This document shows positions 30,885-37,831 of a stretch of DNA of 38,686 nucleotides, in pieces. Source of the DNA: DAOUAJ01 sp034433615 (lineage in GTDB: Bacteria; Chloroflexota; Anaerolineae; DUEN01); contig DAOUAJ010000108.1 of NCBI GenBank assembly GCA_034433615.1, positions 1 through 38,686 on the forward strand, read 5' to 3'. Numbering within the stretch: the stretch's first letter is position 1; every line of letters starts with the position of its first letter. The position numbers and the translations under genes were made by a program. The notes under the pieces were generated by a model. The model saw only the letters and a list, made by a program, of their open reading frames with translations, was not told where the DNA came from and did no database searches.

Positions 30885-31682
30885 GTGATTACGATTAACA
30901 TTGACCCCGTCATCTTCCGCATTGGCCACTTCGCGCTGCGCTGGTATGGCCTTATCGTCGCCACGGCCATCGCGGTAGGGATCTGGGTCGCCAGCCGCGA
31001 GGCCCAGCGCAAGGGTCTGAACGATTGCCAATTTGGCGACGCTGTGATCTGGCTCATCCTGGCTGGCCTGCTCGGCGCGCGGTTGTTTCACGTGCTCGAC
31101 CATTGGCCGGATGTGTACGCCGCCAACCCTGTGCAGGCGTTCTACATCTGGCAAGGCGGTCTGGCCATCTGGGGCGGGGTGATCGGTGGACTGGTGGCGC
31201 TGGTGATCTTCACGTGGAGGCGTCGGGTTCACCTGGGGGTGCTGGCCGATACGATCGCTCCGGGGCTGGTCCTGGGCCAGGCCATCGGACGGGTCGCCTG
31301 CATCATCACCGGGGATGCGATGGGCAAACCCACGAGCGGCCCGTTCGGATTTGCCTATGTCAATCCCGGCGCCATGGTGCCGCAGTTGGGCATTTATTAC
31401 ACTCCGACGCCGGTGTACGAGATCATCATGAACGTGAGCATTTTTACCATCCTGTGGCGGTTACGGGATCGCAGGCTGCCGGATGGGGCGCTGTTCTTGA
31501 TTTACCTGGTGCTCTACTCGATGGGTCGCTTCCTGATCACCTTCTGGAGCTCGTATCGGGTCATCGGCCTGGGCCTAAACCAGGCGCAATGGATCAGCCT
31601 GGGTGCGTTTGTAATCGGATTGCCCTGGCTGGCGCACCTGTTGGGCAGGCATAGAGGGCTCCGTGTGGCCATCCGGCGCTGA
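30885..31682 (+). CDS. Prolipoprotein diacylglyceryl transferase family protein
   Basis: 265 aa, GTG start with AGAGGTG upstream, about seven helices. Lgt landmarks: IGHFALRWYGL, ARLFHVLDHW, GGLAIWGGVIGG, TPTPVYEI and MGRFLITFWSS. The signature loop reads IGRVACIITGDAMGKPT where GRxGNFxNGE is usual, so the conserved Asn and Glu are replaced. It may still be the housekeeping Lgt, since lipoproteins are encoded nearby, or a divergent paralogue. A second relative is at 36683. Confidence 0.82.
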   Translation: MITINIDPVIFRIGHFALRWYGLIVATAIAVGIWVASREAQRKGLNDCQFGDAVIWLILAGLLGARLFHVLDHWPDVYAANPVQAFYIWQGGLAIWGGVIGGLVALVIFTWRRRVHLGVLADTIAPGLVLGQAIGRVACIITGDAMGKPTSGPFGFAYVNPGAMVPQLGIYYTPTPVYEIIMNVSIFTILWRLRDRRLPDGALFLIYLVLYSMGRFLITFWSSYRVIGLGLNQAQWISLGAFVIGLPWLAHLLGRHRGLRVAIRR

Positions 31683-31689
31683 TAGGTTT

Positions 31690-31830
31690 TTCAATTACAG
31701 CCACCTCCAGCCCGAGTGAGGTGGTTGGGAGGGGCTCCCCCTCCAAGAAATTCTCCGTTTCAGCCTTTTGCCCGCCTACCCTCGGCCTAATTCAGGGAAT
31801 CCGGGGCCAAGACAGGCGGGTAAAGAGCGA
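31690..31830 (+). other. Hairpin-rich gap upstream of the copper ATPase
   Basis: CCACCTC (from about 31701) pairs with GAGGTGG; GGAGGGG pairs with CCCCCTCC; CCCGCCT (31770s) pairs with AGGCGGG (31813-31819) around GGCC/GGCC. Possibly a leader or operator of copper control; no CsoR or CueR box was recognised. Confidence 0.35.
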
Positions 31831-31847
31831 AAGAGGGGGAAAAGGTT

Positions 31848-34550
31848 ATGGTAAAAGATCCTGTGTGCGGCATGGATATTGAGCCAAAGGCCGCGTTTGC
31901 GACCCGCCCGTTCAGAGGGCAGACGCTGTATTTCTGCTCAGAGGCTTGTGTGCAGAAATTCGACGCCGTGCCGGAGCGGTACGCGATGGTCGTGCCGTCG
32001 GCGACGACGGGCATCGCCGAGGGAACGTCAGGCCCGGTGCGGCTGGAGTTGGGAGTGCGCGGCCTCAACCGCTCGGGGGGCCCGGCGCTCGCCCGCGCCC
32101 TGGAGACGGTCCCCGGTGTGAACAAAGCCGCCGTCAATGTGCGCCGCGGACGGGTAGCGGTGGAGTATGATCCCGCTCGCGTCAAGGTTGCTGATCTGCT
32201 GGACGCTATCCGCGCCGCCGGCTTCAGCCCAGACGGCCAGACCATTCGCCTGAAGGTGAGCGGCCTTTACTGCGCCGAGTGCGTGGCGCGCATCGAGGAC
32301 GCGCTCAAGGCCACGCCAGGCGTCCTCGACGCCACCATGAATGCCGCCACAAACGAGGTGAAGGTCGAATATTCCCCCCTTTTGGGCGACCTGAGCTTGC
32401 TGACGAAGGCCATCGAGTCGGCAGGGCCATACCGGGCGGCGCGCGCCGCTGAGGCCTCCGAGCCGGAGATGGACCGGGAGGCCCAGGAAGCCGAGAAAGA
32501 GTATCGCTCGCTCATGCGCAAGTGGTGGTTCGGCGCGGCGGTGGGCGCTCCCACGATGATTCTCTCGTACCCGTGGCTTTTCCCCATCCTGCGCGACCTG
32601 TTTCCGCGTGGCAGCGAGCAGTTGCGCATCATCTGGTATGCGATGGGCATCGCCAGCCTGGCCGTGCTGATCTACTCCGGCAGCCAGTTCTTTGTGGGCG
32701 CATGGGAGGGGCTCAAACGTCGCTCGGCCAACATGCATACCCTCATCGCCCTGGGCACCGGCGTGGCCTGGCTGTACTCTACCGTCGCCCTGCTCTTCCC
32801 GCAGCTCTTCCCGTCCGAAGAGTTCCGGGACGTGTACTACGACGTGACGGTGGTTGTGACGGCGCTGGTGGTGCTGGGGCTGGCGATGGAAATCAAGGCT
32901 AAGGGGCGCACGTCCGAGGCGATCAAGAAGCTGATCGGCCTGCAGGCGAAGACCGCCCGCGTCCTTCGCGAGGGGCAGGAGGTGGACATTCCGGTCGAGG
33001 AGGTGCTGGTCAACGACATCGTCGTGGTGCGGCCGGGCGAGAAAATCCCCGTGGACGGCGTGGTGATCGAGGGCCACTCGGCGGTGGACGAATCTATGAT
33101 CACCGGAGAGTCGCTGCCCGTCTCCAAGACGGTAGGCGACGAGGTGATCGGCGCCACCATCAATAAGACTGGCGCCTTCAAGTTCCGGGCGACGAAGGTG
33201 GGCAAAGACACCGCGCTGGCGAATATCATCCGGCTGGTACAGGATGCCCAGGGCAGTAAGGTCCCTATCCAGCGCATCGTGGACCGGGTGTCGGCCTACT
33301 TCACTCCGGCGGTGATGATCCTGGCCATCCTGGGCTTCGTGGTCTGGTACGACTTCGGGCCGGAGCCGGCGCTGTCCTATGCGCTGATCGTGGCAGTGAC
33401 CACGCTGATCATCGCCTGTCCGTGCGCGCTGGGGATGGCGACGCCCATGAGCTTGACCACCGGCATCGGCCTGGGTGCGCAGAACGGCATCCTCATCCGC
33501 TCCGGCGACGCGCTGCAAACAGCCGAGAAGCTGACGACGATCGTTCTCGATAAGACGGGGACGATCACGAAAGGGAAGCCGGAGCTGACCGACGTTGTGA
33601 CGAACGACGAGGGACGGATGACCAAAGATGCGGTTGACGACAAGCCTTCGTCTTTCGTCTTTGTTCCTTCGACGTTATTGCGGTTGGCCGCTTCGGTGGA
33701 GCAGTCCTCGGAGCACCCCCTGGCGCAGGCGATTGTGGAGGGGGCGCAAGCGCGCGGGCTGAAGCTGAGCGACGTGCAGGCCTTCGAAGCCATCCCCGGT
33801 CACGGCGTCTCGGCCACGGTGGAAGGCCGGCGCGTACTCATCGGCAACCTGAAGCTGATGCAACGGGAGGGCATTGCCCTCGGCAACTTGGAGGAAAAGG
33901 CCCAAACGCTCGCCGACGAGGGCAAGACGCCGATGTACGTGGCGTTGGACGGGCAGGCCGCCGGCGTCCTCGCCGTCGCTGACACGCTGAAAGAGGACTC
34001 CAAGGAGGCGATTGCGGCGCTCAAGAAGATGGGGCTGGAAGTGGCCATGATCACCGGCGACAACGAGCGCACGGCCAAAGCCATCGCCCGGCAGGTGGGC
34101 ATAGACCGCGTGTTGGCCGAGGTGCTGCCGCAGGACAAGGCCTTCAACGTGCAGAAACTGCAGCTCGAGGGCAAGAAGGTGGCGATGGTCGGGGACGGCA
34201 TCAACGACGCGCCAGCGCTGGCCCAGGCGGACATCGGCCTGGCCATCGGCACTGGCACCGACGTGGCGATTGAGGCTTCCGACATCACGCTGATCAAAGG
34301 GAGCCCGATGGGGGTGGTCACGGCGATTCAGATCAGCCGCGCCACCATGCGCAACGTTTACCAGAATCTGGTGGGGGCGTTCATCTACAACACGGCTGGC
34401 CTGCCCATCGCCCTGGGGGTGCTCTACCCCTTCTTCGGCGTCCTGCTCTCGCCGTTGCTGGCCGCGCTCGCCATGTCGTTCAGCAGCGTGACGGTGATCA
34501 GCAACGCCAACCGGCTGAAGCGATTTCGGATTTCGGATTTCGGATTTTAG
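31848..34550 (+). CDS. Cu-translocating P1B-type ATPase with N-terminal YHS domain
   Basis: 900 aa. Domains: YHS (1-45), an HMA fold lacking CXXC (65-125, GLNRSGG in the loop), an HMA with C142AEC145 (134-195), eight helices, phosphatase TITGES-like MITGES, C524-P-C526 in the ion path, D568KTGT, SEHPLAQA, ITGDNERTA and GDGINDAP. CPC and flanks fit Cu+ export. Residues 584-608 in the nucleotide domain come from a foldback repeat, and the C-terminal residues (RISDFGF) and stop from another. A YHS-HMA layout suggests delivery for oxidase assembly or efflux. Confidence 0.95.
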   Translation: MVKDPVCGMDIEPKAAFATRPFRGQTLYFCSEACVQKFDAVPERYAMVVPSATTGIAEGTSGPVRLELGVRGLNRSGGPALARALETVPGVNKAAVNVRRGRVAVEYDPARVKVADLLDAIRAAGFSPDGQTIRLKVSGLYCAECVARIEDALKATPGVLDATMNAATNEVKVEYSPLLGDLSLLTKAIESAGPYRAARAAEASEPEMDREAQEAEKEYRSLMRKWWFGAAVGAPTMILSYPWLFPILRDLFPRGSEQLRIIWYAMGIASLAVLIYSGSQFFVGAWEGLKRRSANMHTLIALGTGVAWLYSTVALLFPQLFPSEEFRDVYYDVTVVVTALVVLGLAMEIKAKGRTSEAIKKLIGLQAKTARVLREGQEVDIPVEEVLVNDIVVVRPGEKIPVDGVVIEGHSAVDESMITGESLPVSKTVGDEVIGATINKTGAFKFRATKVGKDTALANIIRLVQDAQGSKVPIQRIVDRVSAYFTPAVMILAILGFVVWYDFGPEPALSYALIVAVTTLIIACPCALGMATPMSLTTGIGLGAQNGILIRSGDALQTAEKLTTIVLDKTGTITKGKPELTDVVTNDEGRMTKDAVDDKPSSFVFVPSTLLRLAASVEQSSEHPLAQAIVEGAQARGLKLSDVQAFEAIPGHGVSATVEGRRVLIGNLKLMQREGIALGNLEEKAQTLADEGKTPMYVALDGQAAGVLAVADTLKEDSKEAIAALKKMGLEVAMITGDNERTAKAIARQVGIDRVLAEVLPQDKAFNVQKLQLEGKKVAMVGDGINDAPALAQADIGLAIGTGTDVAIEASDITLIKGSPMGVVTAIQISRATMRNVYQNLVGAFIYNTAGLPIALGVLYPFFGVLLSPLLAALAMSFSSVTVISNANRLKRFRISDFGF
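33598..33672 (+). repeat. GACGAACGACGAGG/CCTTCGTCTTTCGTC foldback inside copper ATPase
   Basis: Left arm 33599-33630, right arm 33646-33671, roughly complementary. Read in frame (NDEGRMTKDAVDDKPSSF) just after the phosphorylation site, where other Cu-ATPases have a short loop. Confidence 0.75.
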
Positions 34551-34618
34551 ATTTGGATTTGCGAGTGCCGACCGTCGTTTTCAGCTCCAATCCAAAATCC
34601 GCAATCTAAAATCCGAAC
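34521..34618 (+). repeat. CGGATTTCGGATTT foldback repeat
   Basis: Left arm of CGGATTTCGGATTTCGGATT words from 34525 to 34562, right arm AATCCAAAATCCGCAATCTA (34589 on) complementary. It encodes the ATPase's last residues and stop, and ends at the ribosome binding site of the cupredoxin gene. Confidence 0.8.
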
Positions 34619-34633
34619 GTGGAGGTTTAACTC

Positions 34634-35011
34634 ATGACCCTAGACAAAGTTCTCGTCACCCTTGGCGGGCTGGCTGCCATTGGGTTCATCGTCTGGTTCT
34701 TCTGGCTGGGCGAAAGAAAAGGCGTGCGAGCCAGCCTGACCAGCAGCGGCTATCAAGAGGCGATGGTGCTGGTCAAGGGCGGCTACACACCGGACGTGAT
34801 CCTCGTCGAACGGGGGAGGCCGGTGCGCCTGAACTTCGTCCGCGCGGAGTCCGCCTCGTGTTCGGAGATGGTGCTCTTCCCCGATTTCAGGAAGAGCGCC
34901 CAACTGCCGGAAGGGGAGACCGTCCCCGTCGAGCTCATGCCCGACAGGGCCGGCGAGTTCGAGTTCCAGTGCCAGATGGGGATGCTCCGTGGGAAGTTGA
35001 TCGTGGAATGA
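34634..35011 (+). CDS. Membrane-anchored cupredoxin-like protein
   Basis: 125 aa. N-terminal helix (about 7-25), then a cupredoxin fold: GGYTPDVILVERGRPVRLNF, SCSEMVLFPDF and FEFQCQMGMLRGKLIVE. The C-terminal Cys-x-Met-x-Met loop and the upstream cysteine can bind copper, though the classical His pair is not evident. It directly follows the Cu-ATPase and may accept exported copper. Start with GTGGAGG upstream. Confidence 0.82.
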   Translation: MTLDKVLVTLGGLAAIGFIVWFFWLGERKGVRASLTSSGYQEAMVLVKGGYTPDVILVERGRPVRLNFVRAESASCSEMVLFPDFRKSAQLPEGETVPVELMPDRAGEFEFQCQMGMLRGKLIVE

Positions 35012-35260
35012 AAATAATTTACAACTTCATCCTCGGTGACTCCTCGGTTGGCCGCGCGGATCGTCTCCAGCGCCTGGTCGAACTCGCGGAGGATTTCGTC
35101 GTCGCCCTTCATTTCGGCGTCCAACAGGAGTTGGCCCCGATAGCTCAGGAGGCGCGGGCCCGACTGCAACGGGTGATCGAGGCGCTGGGCGGCTGATCGC
35201 TCCGTGGTGACGCCGTAAAGGATTTGCTGGCCTTCCTGACAACATCCGACTGAGGATACG
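35012..35260 (-). pseudogene. Fragment of an antitoxin-like or unknown protein
   Basis: Minus-strand frame containing LLSYRGQLLLDAEM and DDEILREFDQALETIRAANR, then GVTEDEVV, a helical, protein-like segment resembling small proteins often found beside PIN-domain genes. It has no proper start and runs into the 3' end of the cupredoxin gene, so it is probably a relic. The rest of the 291-base gap (35012-35302) shows nothing else. Confidence 0.3.
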
Positions 35261-35302
35261 CGTCAAAGCAAAACATTATAGACCCGGTGGAGGTGTGACC
35301 GC

Positions 35303-36040
35303 GTGGATGTGCCCAACGTCTCGGTCTTCCTGGCCCTGATTGCCGGTTTGCTCTCCTTTCTGTCACCCTGTGTACTTCCGCTAGCGCCAGCTTACGTCGG
35401 CTATCTGAGCGGCACCAATGTGATGGTCAGCGAAGGTGACGCTGTGACACCCAACCGGCGGGCCACGTTCATGCATGCGCTGAGCTTCGTTCTGGGCTTC
35501 TCAGCGGTTTTCGTTATCCTGGGAGCATCGGTGGGCCTGGTCGGGTACGTGCTCTACGGATTCATGCCCGTGATCCAGAAGGTGGGCGGGGTACTCCTGG
35601 TCATCTTCGGGCTGCATTACATGGGAGCATTGAGGATTCCTCTACTCTACCAGCAAAAGCGCCTTGAGTTTCAAGCCAACCCGCAGTTGGGCTACCTGTC
35701 CTCATTGCTGGTCGGCGTTTTCTTTGGCGCTGGGTGGACCCCCTGCATCGGGCTGACTTTATCCAGTATCCTGATGCTGGCGGCGGATGCCGCTACAGTG
35801 GGCCGCGGCGCCGTTCTCTTAGCGGTATATTCGGCCGGATTAGGGATCCCCTTCCTGATCATGGGGCTGGCGCTGCAACGGGTGTCAGGCTGGCTACGGC
35901 GTCTGAACCGGCGGATGAACCTAGTTTCCATCATCAGCGGGCTGTTCCTGATCGGCATGGGCGTGATCGTGTACACCAATGCCATCGGCATCCTCAACGC
36001 CTGGTTCTTCCGAACTTTTCGCTTTGTGACGATCCTGTGA
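35303..36040 (+). CDS. CcdA-type cytochrome c biogenesis/thiol transport protein
   Basis: 245 aa, six helices, GTG start with GGTGGAGGTG. Redox cysteines C23 (LSPCVLP) and C148 (GWTPCIG) lie in symmetric helices. It moves electrons from cytoplasmic thioredoxin across the membrane to extracytoplasmic thioredoxin-like proteins, here the TlpA-like protein that follows. Needed for apocytochrome c and possibly CuA/CuB site maturation. Confidence 0.93.
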   Translation: MDVPNVSVFLALIAGLLSFLSPCVLPLAPAYVGYLSGTNVMVSEGDAVTPNRRATFMHALSFVLGFSAVFVILGASVGLVGYVLYGFMPVIQKVGGVLLVIFGLHYMGALRIPLLYQQKRLEFQANPQLGYLSSLLVGVFFGAGWTPCIGLTLSSILMLAADAATVGRGAVLLAVYSAGLGIPFLIMGLALQRVSGWLRRLNRRMNLVSIISGLFLIGMGVIVYTNAIGILNAWFFRTFRFVTIL

Positions 36041-36092
36041 GAGAAAGAGATCTTGTTCAGCCTTGCAGGCTATCAATAGGGGAGGGTAACTC

Positions 36093-36680
36093 ATGTCCAC
36101 TGCTGTACGTGGCGGGTGGGCACAACCATCCATTTGGGATCATCGGCGCACCTGGCATGGCTTGATGGCCTTAACCCTGATCCTGAGCGTGGCCTGGCTG
36201 CTGGCATCTCGGGTCCAAGGTACGGCTGATCCCAAGACGTTAGCCCCGGCTCCCCAGGCGGGCTTTCCGGCCCCGGATTTCACGCTGACCACCCTGGATG
36301 GGGAAACGGTCACGTTGAGCGCCCTGCGCGGCCGGCCGGTGCTGATCAACTTCTGGGCGACCTGGTGTCCGCCCTGCCGCGCCGAGCTGCCTGCCATTCA
36401 GTCGGCTTACGACCGTTACGCCGATCAGGGGTTGGTCGTGCTGGCCGTAGATATGGCGGAACCGCCTCGGACGGTCGCCGCCTTCGCCGAGGAGTTCGGG
36501 CTGCGTTTCCCGATCCCGTTAGATCGTAACGGGCAGGTGGCGGCTCAATATCGGGTACGCGCCATCCCCACCAGCTTCTTTATAGATCGGGAAGGGGTGA
36601 TCCGCTCCGTGTTGATCGGTCCCATGAACGGCCCTTTGATTGATAACCGGCTGGCTCAGATCCTGAGGGAGGGGGCATAG
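36093..36680 (+). CDS. TlpA/ResA-like membrane-anchored thioredoxin
   Basis: 195 aa. One N-terminal helix (about 22-40), AhpC/TSA-thioredoxin domain from about 57 with PAPDFTLTTLDG, active site W-C92-P-P-C95, and a cis-Pro region AIPTSFFID. Reduces heme-binding cysteines of apocytochromes or copper-site thiols outside the cell membrane. Start with GGGGAGGGTAACTC. It is two bases from the next gene. Confidence 0.93.
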   Translation: MSTAVRGGWAQPSIWDHRRTWHGLMALTLILSVAWLLASRVQGTADPKTLAPAPQAGFPAPDFTLTTLDGETVTLSALRGRPVLINFWATWCPPCRAELPAIQSAYDRYADQGLVVLAVDMAEPPRTVAAFAEEFGLRFPIPLDRNGQVAAQYRVRAIPTSFFIDREGVIRSVLIGPMNGPLIDNRLAQILREGA

Positions 36681-36682
36681 CC

Positions 36683-37450
36683 GTGTATCCAGTCATCCAG
36701 GTCGCCGGTTTGACCTTGCAGACGGCCGGGGTGATGGCCCTTCTGGCCGGCTGGCTGGGCCTGTCCCTGGCCGCTCGCGAGGCCAGACGGTTGGGGATCA
36801 ACGGGGAGATCGTATGGGACGCCGGGTTCTTCGGCTTGCTTGCGGGCCTGCTCGGCGCCCGGCTGTGGTATGTAGGGGCGAACTGGGCGGCTTACCAGTC
36901 CGACCTGCGGCAGGCGCTGGCGCTGAACCTGGGGACGCTGGCGAGCGGCCCAGGAATGGTGATCGGAGCGCTTACCGCCCTGTTCTACCTGTATCGTCGT
37001 CGCGTGCCCCTGGCCCGTATGGCTGATGCCCTGGCACCAGGCCTGCTGCTCGCTTTGGCGGTGCTACGTGTGGGGGATTTCCTGACGGGTCGCGTGCTGG
37101 GAACTCCCACCGACGTCCCCTGGGCCGTCGAGATGTGGGACGTCCGCCGCCATCCGGTGGCCTTGTACGAAGCCGGCGCCGTCCTGATCGCTTTGGGGAT
37201 CATCTGGCGCTGGGGCCGTAACCAAGCGTACGATGGGTTCGTGTTCCTGCTGGCGACGTTTCTGGCGTCGGCCGCCCGTCTGTTCGTAGAGGCGTATCGG
37301 CTGGACAGCGCCTCAACCATTGGCGGCGTTCGCGTGCCCCAACTGATAGCCCTGGCAGTGATGTGGATCGCTCTAGGCGCGCTCTACCGCAAGCACTTTG
37401 CAGTAAAGGAACGAGTAAATCCTGAGCGGAGAGGAGTGAGCGAATCATGA
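36683..37450 (+). CDS. Divergent Lgt-family membrane protein
   Basis: 255 aa, GTG start, about seven helices. Lgt-like framework: GLLAGLLGARLWYVGANW, SGPGMVIGALTALF, RHPVALYEAGAVLIALG and SAARLFVEAYR. The catalytic loop reads LRVGDFLTGRVLGTPTD, lacking the canonical Asn and Glu, so lipoprotein acylation is doubtful. Its operon with ccdA and tlpA suggests a role linked to thiol redox or cytochrome assembly (inference). Confidence 0.75.
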   Translation: MYPVIQVAGLTLQTAGVMALLAGWLGLSLAAREARRLGINGEIVWDAGFFGLLAGLLGARLWYVGANWAAYQSDLRQALALNLGTLASGPGMVIGALTALFYLYRRRVPLARMADALAPGLLLALAVLRVGDFLTGRVLGTPTDVPWAVEMWDVRRHPVALYEAGAVLIALGIIWRWGRNQAYDGFVFLLATFLASAARLFVEAYRLDSASTIGGVRVPQLIALAVMWIALGALYRKHFAVKERVNPERRGVSES

Positions 37451-37457
37451 ATAGCAG

Positions 37458-37562
37458 ATGCAGTTAGATCGCGGCAAGCCTGCCGGCCAGTTGGTGGCCA
37501 TCGTCGCCGGGCTGGTGGTCAGCGCCGGCTTAGGCCTGGCACTGGTACGCGTGGGGAGATAG
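37458..37562 (+). CDS. Possible 34-aa single-helix membrane peptide
   Basis: MQLDRGKPAGQLVAIVAGLV followed by VSAGLGLALVRVGR: one hydrophobic helix after a short basic start. It starts 8 bases past the preceding stop, but the upstream GGAGAGGAG is about 20 bases away, next to another ATG with a 6-codon ORF (37447), so translation might need coupling. Last + strand gene before the convergent copper genes. Confidence 0.4.
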   Translation: MQLDRGKPAGQLVAIVAGLVVSAGLGLALVRVGR

Positions 37563-37631
37563 GTGCACAGAGCTGCCATGCGGCTGCCTGCCCTCTACGT
37601 GGCCCATCAATGGGTCTGGAAGCTGCAGGGT

Positions 37632-37829
37632 TCAGACTTGCATAACCGGGAAACCGGCTTCGTTGATCGCTTCGCGGATCTTATCAGGTGCCGTCCGGCC
37701 ATCCCGATAGTGCACGATGACCACTTTCGCCTTCAGGTCGCCCGCAACCGCCTCGACCCCTGGCAACCGGGTTACAGCCTGGGTAATGGCGTGCAAGCAG
37801 CCTTCACAGCGCATAGACGGTACATACAG
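37632..37829 (-). CDS. HMA-domain copper chaperone-like protein, start unresolved
   Basis: The minus frame reads ELYVPSMRCEGCLHAITQAV, then TRLPGVEAVAGDLKAKVVIV and IREAINEAGFPVMQV: a complete HMA fold with metal-binding CEGC. It follows the copper ATPase on the same strand. No ATG, GTG or TTG lies at the right place; the first in-frame ATG (37814) would cut the first strand. CTG 37829, just after the ATPase stop, is the nominal start given here. The frame is open further upstream through repeat DNA at 37841-37910. Rearrangement by that repeat is possible. Confidence 0.65.
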   Translation of the reverse strand: MYVPSMRCEGCLHAITQAVTRLPGVEAVAGDLKAKVVIVHYRDGRTAPDKIREAINEAGFPVMQV

Positions 37830-37831
37830 TT

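Noticed and set aside
35008..35196. 62-codon plus-strand ORF with ATGA overlap to the cupredoxin gene
   Set aside because: No Shine-Dalgarno of note, and the minus strand of the same bases gives a more convincing protein-like fragment; the plus frame is probably its mirror.
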